Shown piece after piece: positions 6,886 to 14,689 of a DNA stretch of 21,368 nt. The notes below the pieces were generated by a model. The model was not told where the DNA came from, did not search any database, and was given only the letters and a program-made list of their open reading frames with translations. The DNA lies in the NCBI GenBank assembly GCA_039806065.1, contig JBDKJS010000091.1:1-21368 (forward strand), in the 5' to 3' direction. Position 1 is the first letter of the stretch. Every line of letters starts with the position of its first letter. A program made the position numbers and the translations under genes. This stretch comes from JBDKJS01 sp039806065 (lineage in GTDB: Bacteria > Bacteroidota > Bacteroidia > AKYH767-A > 2013-40CM-41-45).

Positions 6886-8306
6886 GGGCACTCGCCCGTG
6901 TTATATTTACTGCCTGCAAAAAAACAGGAGTTCAGTTTTATTCCAAAGAAAAAATCAAAGGCATTTACTTCGCCTCCTGTAAAACTTAGCAACCTATCAG
7001 TACCCAGCACTAAAGGTCCTAATCTTATGGCTGCCCCTACGGCCATATTATTATATTCATGCAGCATAATGGGTATGGCTATTTCTATGGACCTGCGCTC
7101 CCACCGCGGCACCAAGGCTATATTATTTGAGTGCCAAACCTGCTTCCTACTATAAGCTAAGCGCTGTTGAATGCTAAGGTTAATATAAAATTGTGCAGCT
7201 ATGCAATAGTCAAATTGGATACTTGCAGTTGCTGGAAGATGCATGCCAAACCTATCGCCATATTTTGATTGGGTGCTGTTGCCAAAGAAACGATTGGATA
7301 TTTGACCATCAATATAGCTAAACGACCTAAATTCAATGGTATCGATCAATGGCCAATTGAAACCTGCGTTGTTTACCCTCAATCGCTCAGCATCATTGAA
7401 AAAATAAAGATAACCCAGATCAATAAGGCTTAGGCCCATTTTATACTTATACTTTTTCCTTTTATCAGCAGTTTTATCACAATCATAGGCCACTCTGCGC
7501 CTATCTCGTATGTAAGTAATTCCAGCATCTAAACCAAAGCCAACTCCTCTAATGGCAAAAAAACTACCAGCAAAATTATCTGGATTATCAGGTGCGGCAT
7601 GCGCATAATCCAAATCGGCATTATTTACTATAAGAGTACTACTATCTGGAACTACATAATCACCTACAGATATATCACCATAGCCACCACTAGTGGCTAT
7701 CATGGGTTTTAGCGTAATGGCCCACGACATCCAATGATCAAGGTTTTCTTTATAAACATGGCCATAACTTAAATTTAGTTGTAGTGCACTATATGCTGCA
7801 AAATTAAATCTACTATCCTTATAAAACGTACCATGCTGCGGCCTGTAATCAAATTTGCTATAAAATGCCTTGGCTACATGGTGCGGGATGTTATTCACTG
7901 AAGCTGTGTTGCGCCAGGCTAGTTGAATGCCAAGAATTCTGTTTTTATTATTACTTAAATAACCCGGACCAATGATGTAATTGTTGATATAACCATACTG
8001 CAAACCAGGCGAATAATAATCAAGAAATTTTTTTTCGCTTTCGCCATTAGCGTTGGTAGGAGTTGTGCCAATTAGAGAGGCGAAGTTACGTGCATACAAG
8101 TAATTGTTATCAAAGAAAAAATCGCCAGCAATAAGATTCCATTCACTTTTAAATGGTGACCCCACCGCCTGCGATGGGTTTAGATACAAACCCAAATTAC
8201 CCGCATAATTGCTATGAACAATACCATGCCACTCTTGCGCTAATAGTTCATGACCAATGGCGATATTTAAATAAAATAATAAATATACAAACGCTCTCAA
8301 TTTCAA
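6879..8306 (-). CDS. DUF5723-like outer-membrane beta-barrel protein
   Basis: The product is 475 residues. The first 24 form a signal peptide (KLR, hydrophobic 5-18, cleavage after ELLAQ). The start must be TTG at 8306: no in-frame ATG or GTG lies upstream near the gene, and the next Met is far inside the mature protein. The mature part opens with a plug-like segment naming an Asn-rich substrate loop (SNYAGNLGLYLNPSQAVGS), then alternating aromatic/hydrophobic strands with Tyr/Phe/Gly-rich ends. This is typical of the Bacteroidetes outer-membrane family annotated as DUF5723. The assignment is by pattern only. It is the last gene of the minus-strand cluster, 23 bases after the moxR-like gene. 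The four genes upstream suggest it is either a client of, or an accessory to, the SurA-type folding factors. Its TGA overlaps the kinase gene's TAA by 7 bases. Confidence 0.65.
   Translation of the reverse strand: MKLRAFVYLLFYLNIAIGHELLAQEWHGIVHSNYAGNLGLYLNPSQAVGSPFKSEWNLIAGDFFFDNNYLYARNFASLIGTTPTNANGESEKKFLDYYSPGLQYGYINNYIIGPGYLSNNKNRILGIQLAWRNTASVNNIPHHVAKAFYSKFDYRPQHGTFYKDSRFNFAAYSALQLNLSYGHVYKENLDHWMSWAITLKPMIATSGGYGDISVGDYVVPDSSTLIVNNADLDYAHAAPDNPDNFAGSFFAIRGVGFGLDAGITYIRDRRRVAYDCDKTADKRKKYKYKMGLSLIDLGYLYFFNDAERLRVNNAGFNWPLIDTIEFRSFSYIDGQISNRFFGNSTQSKYGDRFGMHLPATASIQFDYCIAAQFYINLSIQQRLAYSRKQVWHSNNIALVPRWERRSIEIAIPIMLHEYNNMAVGAAIRLGPLVLGTDRLLSFTGGEVNAFDFFFGIKLNSCFFAGSKYNTGECPY
6886..6897. 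other. Short GC hairpin at the convergent gene ends
   Basis: GGGC-ACTC-GCCC is a 4-bp stem with a 4-base loop directly after the kinase stop and inside the last codons of the minus-strand gene. It lacks a T-run on either strand, so terminator function is doubtful. It is the only hairpin I see at this convergent junction. Confidence 0.2.
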
Positions 8307-8329
8307 ATGTACTACGATAGGTAAAATAC

Positions 8330-9298
8330 TTATAGTAGCTGGTCTATTAGCTTTTCTACACTGATGCCTTCTGCTTCGGCCTTATAACTTCTAACAATTC
8401 TATGTCGGAGGATACTATGTGCTACTGCTTTTACATTTTCTATGTCAGGTGAATATGAGCCATGAAGCAATGCATGACACTTTGCTGCTATGATTAAATT
8501 TTGAGATGCTCGTGGACCTGCCCCCCAAGCCAAATAATCATTCGCTTGCTTAGAAGCATGAACAGTATTGGGGCGTGTTTTGGCAACCAAATTTACCACA
8601 TAGGCCAGTAAAGTATCATTGACCGGTACTTTTCTTACCAATTGTTGAAAGTACAATATTTCATCGGCACTTACCACCGTATTAATGGCCACTGCTCTAT
8701 CACTGGTTGTGTTTTTAACGATCAAAATTTCATCAGCCACTGATGGATAGGAAAGTAACACATTAAACATAAAACGATCCAACTGAGCTTCCGGTAATGG
8801 ATAGGTGCCCTCTTGTTCGATTGGATTTTGAGTAGCCAACACAAAAAATGGTTGCCCTAAATCATAGCGTTTACCACTGGTAGTTACTGCATATTCTTGC
8901 ATTGCCTCTAGCAATGCGCTTTGCGTTTTGGGTGGTGTTCGGTTGATTTCATCTGCCAGAATAATATTGGCAAATAGGGGCCCTTTTATAAATCGAAATT
9001 GCCTGCTTTCATCCAAAATTTCTGTACCGATAATATCAGATGGCATTAAATCGGGGGTGAATTGGATACGGTTATAAGTGAGCCCTAGTGTTTTCGAAAT
9101 GGTATTAATAAGCAAGGTTTTTGCAAGGCCCGGCAAGCCTACTAATAAGCAATGTCCTCTACTAAAAATAGAAATCAATACTTGATCTACCACCTCTTCC
9201 TGGCCCACAATTATTTTTCCTATCTCAGATTTTAATAATTTAAACTTCTGAGCCAATGCATCAGCTGCTTCTTTATCATTCGTATAATTTGTGTACAT
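8330..9298 (-). CDS. MoxR-family AAA+ ATPase
   Basis: The product is 322 residues, the usual size for the MoxR (AAA_3) family of chaperone-like ATPases, which typically act with VWA-domain partners. Walker A is GLPGLAKT (54-61), and Walker B is IILADEINR with Asp116-Glu117. Sensor 1 is ATQNP (Asn158), followed by QEGTYPLPEAQLDRF with the arginine-finger region at 174-175. Sensor 2 is WGAGPRASQ (Arg263), and the C-terminal lid covers 258-322. It is cytoplasmic and has no signal peptide. It lies 7 bases after the surA-like gene and 23 bases before the barrel gene, so it is very probably in the same transcript. The DUF58 and VWA genes that often accompany MoxR are not in the window. In this context a role linked to envelope biogenesis is inferred, not shown. 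The ATG start (9296-9298) is well placed. Confidence 0.93.
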   Translation of the reverse strand: MYTNYTNDKEAADALAQKFKLLKSEIGKIIVGQEEVVDQVLISIFSRGHCLLVGLPGLAKTLLINTISKTLGLTYNRIQFTPDLMPSDIIGTEILDESRQFRFIKGPLFANIILADEINRTPPKTQSALLEAMQEYAVTTSGKRYDLGQPFFVLATQNPIEQEGTYPLPEAQLDRFMFNVLLSYPSVADEILIVKNTTSDRAVAINTVVSADEILYFQQLVRKVPVNDTLLAYVVNLVAKTRPNTVHASKQANDYLAWGAGPRASQNLIIAAKCHALLHGSYSPDIENVKAVAHSILRHRIVRSYKAEAEGISVEKLIDQLL

Positions 9299-9305
9299 AA
9301 AATAT

Positions 9306-10649
9306 CTATTGTAAACTTTTTTCCCAGCGCTTTAATACCGGGCAATCATAAATTTCAGGTTTTAATTTAATATAAGTTAGCTTGGTTTTTTCTTCAACCC
9401 ACCTTTCTAATTCTTTATTCTGTTTAAATTGCAATGCCGCCTCTTGAATTTTCTGATAATCATCATGCAGGTTGGCCACATGCGGCCTTGATTTAGATTT
9501 TACTTTTAATAGTCTGTATGCATTTTTATTATCCTGATCCTGATACACCAATGGTATGGACGTACTTCCTACTTTCATAGTGTCCACTTGAAAAAAAAGT
9601 GATTTATCCATTTTATCTGGTGCAAAAGCATTTCCTCCTGTTTCAGGGTTGATCATTAATCCATTATTAAACTTCGATTCCTCATCATCACTAAATTTCA
9701 ATGCTGCTTCTTCAAAAGTTATTTCGTTTGTTAATATTTTATTTCTGATGCTGTCAAGTTGAAGTACAGCTGCTATCATATCTTCATCACCAACCTTAGG
9801 TGCTATTAAAATGTGTCGTACATTTATTTGTTCTCCTTTACGGTCAATTAATTGCATGATGTGAAACCCAAACTTTGTTTCTATAATATCAGAAACTTCA
9901 CCCGCTTTTAAATTATAAGCTGCTGCTTCAAATTCAGGAACCATTTGCCCTCTTGTAAAATATCCTAACTCACCGCCCTTTCTAGCTGATCCAGGATCTT
10001 CAGAATACAATGCAGCGAAAATACTAAAGTCTTCACCATTCGTTACCCTGGTTCTATACTCTGCCAATTGATCTTTTACCCTTTGTTTTTCATAAGCATT
10101 TACTGGAGGGCGCTTTACAATTTGTTCAATAGTTATTTCAGCATCTATGTAGGGCAAACTATCTTTATCTATTCTATCAAAATATTGACGCACGTCTTGT
10201 GGTGTAACTTGAATGTCTTTCGTAATTTTTCCTTGCATGGTTTGCACTATCAATTGCTCTTTGATTACTTGCCTTAGCTCTTCTTTGAGTTGTGGAATAG
10301 TGGTGTGAAAGTAAGCCTCTAGTTTTTCTTCTGATCCTATTTGCGACACAAAAAAACGCATTCGTTTATCAAGCTCAGCTTCCACCTGATTATCCTGTAC
10401 ATATACACTATCTACACTGGCTTGGTTAACCAATAATTTTTGAAATATTAAATTATCTACTACTTCGCATTTCATGTTGATAGCTTCTGGATTTTGAACC
10501 ACCATTTGGTTATACTGTTTCTCAATATCAGAACTGAGAATAATATTTGAGCCCACTATGGCTACTACTTGATCTATCACTTTAGTGGTTTGCGCTTGGC
10601 TGGTGGCAGCGGAAAGAATGACCCAAAAGGCCAAAAACAGTTGTTTCAT
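9306..10649 (-). CDS. SurA-type periplasmic peptidyl-prolyl isomerase and chaperone
   Basis: The product is 447 residues from the ATG at 10649, close to the size of E. coli SurA. The frame extends upstream to 10745, but that extension overlaps the previous gene. The internal Met gives a proper signal peptide (MKQLFLAFWVILSAATSQAQ). SurA acts in the periplasm on unfolded outer-membrane proteins on their way to the BAM machine. An N-terminal chaperone domain occupies about 23-165 (VVAIVGSNIILSSDIEKQ, LVNQASVDSVYV). A first parvulin domain covers about 170-270, with EDPGSARKGGELGYFTRGQM and KFGFHIMQLIDR. A second, more divergent one covers 275-385, beginning VRHILIAP. A short C-terminal helix region follows. 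The upstream gap to the lipoprotein gene is 64 bases, and the gap to the moxR-like gene is 7. I withhold a gene symbol because other PPIases are adjacent. Confidence 0.9.
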   Translation of the reverse strand: MKQLFLAFWVILSAATSQAQTTKVIDQVVAIVGSNIILSSDIEKQYNQMVVQNPEAINMKCEVVDNLIFQKLLVNQASVDSVYVQDNQVEAELDKRMRFFVSQIGSEEKLEAYFHTTIPQLKEELRQVIKEQLIVQTMQGKITKDIQVTPQDVRQYFDRIDKDSLPYIDAEITIEQIVKRPPVNAYEKQRVKDQLAEYRTRVTNGEDFSIFAALYSEDPGSARKGGELGYFTRGQMVPEFEAAAYNLKAGEVSDIIETKFGFHIMQLIDRKGEQINVRHILIAPKVGDEDMIAAVLQLDSIRNKILTNEITFEEAALKFSDDEESKFNNGLMINPETGGNAFAPDKMDKSLFFQVDTMKVGSTSIPLVYQDQDNKNAYRLLKVKSKSRPHVANLHDDYQKIQEAALQFKQNKELERWVEEKTKLTYIKLKPEIYDCPVLKRWEKSLQ

Positions 10650-10655
10650 TATTGG

Positions 10656-10663
10656 CAAATATA
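10656..10663 (-). promoter_or_regulatory. Possible internal -7 box before the SurA gene
   Basis: TATATTTG on the minus strand matches TAnnTTTG and ends 6 bases before the ATG at 10649. If used, the transcript would be nearly leaderless. No TTG is seen at the -33 distance, so the match may be chance in AT-rich DNA. Confidence 0.25.
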
Positions 10664-10713
10664 ACGATAATTGGATGATGAAATTCTTTAAGTGAAGCAA
10701 TATTATAATCCTA

Positions 10714-11580
10714 CTATTTAACAAGCCACTGTAGCTCATTTGCATTCAGTGCCTCTGTAATGGCCGATTTTTCCATTTCGTTAATGAGTTTTAACTTACG
10801 TTGATTTAGAATCAAATTGCGAATATTTTTTGATTCATAGCTTAGCGGACTAACACTATTTTTAATTTTAAAACCTTTGATGTTTACTAAGTAGATGTTC
10901 ATACTATCTTCAATTTCTATGTATCGGTTATTTGTAAGGTATTGTTCCGCATCATAGGTTTTTATTGGGATCTCTTTCAACAGGTCTTCAAATTGTAGCC
11001 ACGACTCATCATCAAGATAATAGTTTAAGGCAAACTGATGTGCATATTCTTCAAGCAATTTCCTATCTGACTTTAAATTGGATCTAATCCATTCTTTTGC
11101 TTTATCTATTTTAGGGCTGCTATTTAAAATTTTGAGATACAATACTTTTATAATATTGTCTTTTAATTGAAAGTTGTCTTGATTGGTGGCATAGAATTGG
11201 TTTATTTCTGCTTCGGTAACATTGGTATCAAGTTTTTGAGCAACCAGTTCCTTCTCATAGGCATAGCGCACCAAGGATTGACGGTATTCTTCTACCTGAC
11301 GTTGAATTTCGACATTGTCATTTTTAATGTTTTCTGAAGCTTTATGTAGTATTGCCGCATTGTGCATCCAATTTTCGATATACGATTTTGCAATTCTAAC
11401 TGAATCTTGTGCACTTGTTTGTGCTGGAATAATAGATGCAATATCTTTTTTATAGAGAAATTGATCATACGCCCTAGCCACAGCTTCACTATTTGATGAA
11501 GTTGTTTTATTGCCACAGCTGCTAATAACTGAAAAAAGCCATGCAATGATGGTGATTCTTATTATCAATTGAATAATCAT
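10714..11580 (-). CDS. SurA-N-like lipoprotein without a PPIase domain
   Basis: The product is 288 residues. The N-terminus is a lipoprotein signal: a hydrophobic stretch at residues 2-18 and a lipobox ISSC with Cys22 as the acylation site, so it is membrane-anchored in the envelope. The mature part is helical and charged. It resembles the chaperone portion of SurA/PrsA-type proteins (ENWMHNAAILHKASEN, then TEAEINQFYATNQDNFQLK near 130). No parvulin core with the usual HILI and GFHI motifs can be found. It may be a holdase or a docking partner for its two PPIase neighbours. It lies between them: 50 bases after the 650-residue PPIase gene and 64 before the SurA gene. The ATG at 11578-11580 is the only start that keeps the lipoprotein signal. 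It directly follows the T-run of a terminator hairpin. The family assignment is moderate and the function is inferred from context. Confidence 0.75.
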   Translation of the reverse strand: MIIQLIIRITIIAWLFSVISSCGNKTTSSNSEAVARAYDQFLYKKDIASIIPAQTSAQDSVRIAKSYIENWMHNAAILHKASENIKNDNVEIQRQVEEYRQSLVRYAYEKELVAQKLDTNVTEAEINQFYATNQDNFQLKDNIIKVLYLKILNSSPKIDKAKEWIRSNLKSDRKLLEEYAHQFALNYYLDDESWLQFEDLLKEIPIKTYDAEQYLTNNRYIEIEDSMNIYLVNIKGFKIKNSVSPLSYESKNIRNLILNQRKLKLINEMEKSAITEALNANELQWLVK

Positions 11581-11611
11581 AAAAAAAGGCGCCCCACTTT
11601 ATGAGCGCCTT
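11581..11611 (-). terminator. Intrinsic terminator abutting the lipoprotein start codon
   Basis: On the minus strand AAGGCGC pairs with GCGCCTT (7 bp, 12-base loop), followed directly by a 7-base T-run and then the ATG of the lipoprotein gene at 11580. It lies 19 bases after the stop of the upstream PPIase gene. The T-run is present only for minus-strand transcription. It would cut or attenuate transcription between the first and second genes of the cluster. Confidence 0.8.
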
Positions 11612-11619
11612 CAAATATA
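11612..11619 (-). promoter_or_regulatory. Possible -7 box directly before the terminator hairpin
   Basis: TATATTTG on the minus strand matches TAnnTTTG and ends one base before the hairpin's first arm. Transcripts starting from it would begin within that arm and so lose the intact hairpin, escaping termination. There is no clear -33 TTG, so this is a weak call. Confidence 0.3.
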
Positions 11620-11630
11620 ATATTTTAGTT

Positions 11631-13583
11631 TTATTTTTTATTGACCAGGCTTTCAAGCACCTGATCATTTATTTTATATTGGTATTTCGATTTAAGGCTG
11701 GTGATCCACTCTTTTTCCAAATAGGCTTGGTAGTCAGATGTGATTACTCCCTTTGCCTCTTCAATGGTTTTAGGGGCACTAGGGAGCACTTTGCTGATGT
11801 TCACAAAACTTATTTTCTCGCCATTTACAATATCCTTACTCATACCTTGTTTCCATTCTACTTGATCAATACTTTCATTCTCACCTTTGCTAAATTTCCC
11901 TGTTTTTACCTGCAAGTTGAGCTTGCTTGATTGATTGATTCGTGCCATCAGTGTATCTACATCATCTACTGATTTCATTAATTTTTTTACCTCTTTTGCA
12001 ACTTGTGCATTGGCGCAGTTATAAACTGTAGCTTCCACTCTATCGGGCCATAAATAATTATTTTTATTGGATGCATAATAATTTGCTAAACCGGCTGAAT
12101 CTTTCACGGCCTTACTCCAAACTTTTTGATCAGTTAATTCAAAGAGTAATATACCATCCTTGTATTCTTGGATTAATGCTTTGAAGTCAGGATATTTTTG
12201 CTCTAACCTTGCTTCTTCAAATCCCAGGACAGATTCATTAACGAATTCGTTATAAAGTGCCAGCATCAAAGCTTGTGGTTCGCCAGTGTTTCTTTTTGCT
12301 TGGTGCGATTCAACGTAAGAAGCAAACATACCTCCTTTAAATTCTGTTCCACCGAGGGTAAACATTACACTGTTAGCTAATTTTGAAACAGATTCGGCTG
12401 TAAATTTCCCTTGCACCAACGAACTATCTGCTGCTTTAATAAATAGCCCTTGACTGGCCTTATTTTCAGTAAAGTTACCTTCTTTTTTAATGCTATTAAT
12501 TTTAGTGCTCTTACTTAAATCAGCTCTACTATCTTTTTGCACTTTCTGACGAAGCTCTGCTTGCATATCGGCATAGGGCGAAAGGTCTTTTTTCTCAAGC
12601 AATTTAATGATATGGAAACCATAAGATGTTTTCACAGGCTTACTGAAATCATTAATGTTTTTAAGGGAGAATGCTGCTGTTTCAAATTCGGGTACCATTC
12701 TTCCGGTTCCAAAGAGCGGTAGCGCCCCACCGTTTTTAGCTGAGCCTTGGTCTTCACTGAACTGACGCGCCAAATCTTCAAAATTTTCTCCTTTGACTAA
12801 CTTTTCATAAATTTCATTGATGGTAAGTGCGGCTTTGGTCGAATCTTCGGCCTTGGCACCTGCGGCCGATTTGATCATGATGTGAGCCACTTTTACTTCG
12901 CCTTGAGCTGCTCTTTTATCAGTAACTTTTATGATGTGGTAACCAAACCTTGTTCTAACCGGATTGGTGAGCTCTCCTACCTTAGTGGTGTATACTGCAT
13001 TTTCAAAAGGATAAACCATTTGCATGGCAGTGAAATAACCCAAATCGCCATTGTTTTCTTTTGCCGATGGATCATCGCTTTTAGCTTTTGCAAGTACTCC
13101 AAAATCACTTCCCTTCACTAAGTCTGCTCTAATTTTCATAGCCTTGTTGTATGCCTCAAGCGTATCTTTTGGTAGGGCATCATTTGCGCATTTAATTAAT
13201 ATATGGCTTGCTCTTACATCTTGCTTTAAGCGATCATAAGCTTCTACAACCAAATTTTCGCTAACAGATTTATCTATCAAGTAAGGCTGCGCTAGCTGCT
13301 TGCGATAGCCGGTTAACTCCTGTCGGAAATTAGCCACAGTATCCATTTTCATTTCTAAGGCTTCTTTCACTTTAAGTTTATAATTGATATACAGCTGCAT
13401 GTATTCCTGGACGTCTTTCAAAGAATAATTGTTTTCCTTGGTATTATTTTTTTTAAATACTCTTTCAAACTCTGACTTCTGGATTTCTTCACCAGCCACT
13501 GTAAGTATTACAGGATCGGGTTGCTGAGCCATGGCAGCAGATGTAAGCAGCGCTAATACAATTACTAAAATTTGTTTTCTCAT
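11631..13583 (-). CDS. Periplasmic peptidyl-prolyl isomerase with two parvulin domains
   Basis: The product is 650 residues from the ATG at 13583. The frame is open 45 bases further, but this start gives a clean signal peptide (MRKQILVIVLALLTSAAMAQ) and a leader of about 28 bases from the candidate promoter. It is predicted to be a soluble periplasmic folding factor of the SurA/PpiD type. An N-terminal helical chaperone region covers about 25-120. Parvulin domain 1 covers about 123-220 (VRASHILIKC, then NNGDLGYFTAMQMV, ending TRFGYHIIKV). Parvulin domain 2 covers about 229-328 (VKVAHIMIKS, ending SYGFHIIKLL). A long C-terminal region (330-650) has no motif I recognise. Both PPIase domains keep the characteristic HIxI and GxHIIK motifs. 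It is the first gene of the cluster and is separated from the next by a terminator, so it may be expressed more than the others. Confidence 0.9.
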   Translation of the reverse strand: MRKQILVIVLALLTSAAMAQQPDPVILTVAGEEIQKSEFERVFKKNNTKENNYSLKDVQEYMQLYINYKLKVKEALEMKMDTVANFRQELTGYRKQLAQPYLIDKSVSENLVVEAYDRLKQDVRASHILIKCANDALPKDTLEAYNKAMKIRADLVKGSDFGVLAKAKSDDPSAKENNGDLGYFTAMQMVYPFENAVYTTKVGELTNPVRTRFGYHIIKVTDKRAAQGEVKVAHIMIKSAAGAKAEDSTKAALTINEIYEKLVKGENFEDLARQFSEDQGSAKNGGALPLFGTGRMVPEFETAAFSLKNINDFSKPVKTSYGFHIIKLLEKKDLSPYADMQAELRQKVQKDSRADLSKSTKINSIKKEGNFTENKASQGLFIKAADSSLVQGKFTAESVSKLANSVMFTLGGTEFKGGMFASYVESHQAKRNTGEPQALMLALYNEFVNESVLGFEEARLEQKYPDFKALIQEYKDGILLFELTDQKVWSKAVKDSAGLANYYASNKNNYLWPDRVEATVYNCANAQVAKEVKKLMKSVDDVDTLMARINQSSKLNLQVKTGKFSKGENESIDQVEWKQGMSKDIVNGEKISFVNISKVLPSAPKTIEEAKGVITSDYQAYLEKEWITSLKSKYQYKINDQVLESLVNKK

Positions 13584-13616
13584 ATATAGGTTTATTAAAT
13601 TGAATTTAAGGGAGTG

Positions 13617-13646
13617 CAAAATTAGCAATAGGAAGGATTTTTCAAA
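13617..13646 (-). promoter_or_regulatory. Promoter of the PPIase cluster
   Basis: On the minus strand TTTG (13646-13643), an 18-base spacer and TAATTTTG (13624-13617) match both elements of the Bacteroidetes primary sigma promoter (TTTG / TAnnTTTG). The predicted leader is about 28 bases to the ATG at 13583. This is the best promoter match I found in the window. Confidence 0.7.
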
Positions 13647-13658
13647 ATGAGTTTTGAA
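13641..13658. promoter_or_regulatory. Perfect inverted repeat over the -33 box, possible operator
   Basis: TTCAAAA-TGAG-TTTTGAA is a perfect 7-base inverted repeat with a 4-base centre. It covers the TTTG -33 element of the PPIase promoter and lies 29 bases after the accA stop. No T-run follows on the minus strand, so a terminator for accA is less likely than a protein-binding site. The regulator is unknown. Confidence 0.4.
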
Positions 13659-13687
13659 TGATAGCCCGTTCTTATCAATTTATTTTC

Positions 13688-14665
13688 TTAAGATTTTAGG
13701 GTCTCCATTTGCTTATCGGCATATGCGCCAAAAGAGCTAAATTTTTCTATTCGCTGGGCTACTAGTTGTGGCGCATTTAAGGATAAAAGGTCTTCCAATT
13801 CTGCTAATATTGTTTTTTGAATGATGGCAAACATTTGCTCTGGAAAAGTGTGAGCTCCACCTATGGGTTCGTGGATGATACCATCTATGAGGCCTTGTTT
13901 GAGCATGTCTTCTGCGGTAAGTTTAAGTACCTCGGCAGCTTTTTCTTTAAAATCCCAGCTTCGCCATAATATTGAGGAGCAACTCTCTGGTGAAATCACA
14001 CTATACCAAGTGTTTTGAAGCATGAAAACTTTATCACCTACGCCTATTCCCAAGGCGCCACCAGAAGCTCCCTCGCCAATGATGATACAAATTACCGGCA
14101 CTTTGAGTTTGGCCATTTCAAATAGATTGCGAGCAATGGCTTCACCTTGTCCTCGCTCTTCTGCTTCTAAACCGGGATAGGCTCCGGGTGTATCAATTAA
14201 TGTTACAATCGGTTTGTTGAATTTTTCAGCCAATTTCATTAGCCTAAGCGCTTTTCTATATCCTTCAGGATTGGCCATACCAAAATTTCGATACTGCCGC
14301 TGTTTAGTAGTATTTCCTTTTTGTTGCCCAATGAACATAATCGTTTTGCCATCAACCATTCCAAATCCACCAACGATGGCTTTATCATCTTTCACCGTTC
14401 TATCGCCAAATTGTTCGATGAAACTGGAACCACACAGTGCTTGAATATAGGCTAATGAATAGGGCCTATCAGGATGGCGACTGAGCTGAACACGCTGCCA
14501 GGGAGTTAGGTTACCATAGATGCGTTTTCGTGTATCAATTACCTTTTGCTCCAAATCCTTGATCGTAATACTTACATCGACCTTGCTTTTCTTTTCTATT
14601 TTTCTGAGTTCCTCTAAATTGTCGATTAACTCGGCAATGGGCTTTTCAAAATCTAAATAATTCAT
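13688..14665 (-). CDS. accA: Acetyl-CoA carboxylase carboxyltransferase subunit alpha
   Basis: The product is 325 residues, similar to E. coli AccA. With AccD it forms the cytoplasmic carboxyltransferase that moves CO2 from biotin on AccB to acetyl-CoA, giving malonyl-CoA for fatty-acid synthesis. Seen are the N-terminal helices (MNYLDFEKPIAELIDNLEEL), the family marker HPDRPYSLAYI (64-74), FGDRTVKDDKAIVGG, the QQKGNTTKQR loop (114-123), DTPGAYPG (158-165), the oxyanion-hole region GEGASGGALGIG (197-208) and SVISPESCSSILW. All are intact. accD is not in the window, which is normal because accA and accD are usually unlinked. It runs in the same direction as the PPIase cluster but is separated from it by 104 bases containing a good promoter, so the two are probably separate units. 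Confidence 0.98.
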   Translation of the reverse strand: MNYLDFEKPIAELIDNLEELRKIEKKSKVDVSITIKDLEQKVIDTRKRIYGNLTPWQRVQLSRHPDRPYSLAYIQALCGSSFIEQFGDRTVKDDKAIVGGFGMVDGKTIMFIGQQKGNTTKQRQYRNFGMANPEGYRKALRLMKLAEKFNKPIVTLIDTPGAYPGLEAEERGQGEAIARNLFEMAKLKVPVICIIIGEGASGGALGIGVGDKVFMLQNTWYSVISPESCSSILWRSWDFKEKAAEVLKLTAEDMLKQGLIDGIIHEPIGGAHTFPEQMFAIIQKTILAELEDLLSLNAPQLVAQRIEKFSSFGAYADKQMETLKS

Positions 14666-14689
14666 TCCGTACTTTTTGAGGATGAAGGG

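Noticed and set aside
10650..10745. Upstream extension of the SurA frame to 10745
   Set aside because: It would overlap the end of the lipoprotein gene and put a second hydrophobic segment before the proper signal peptide at 10649.
13584..13628. Upstream extension of the 650-residue PPIase to 13628
   Set aside because: The extension covers the promoter's -7 box and precedes a clean signal peptide. The ATG at 13583 is preferred.
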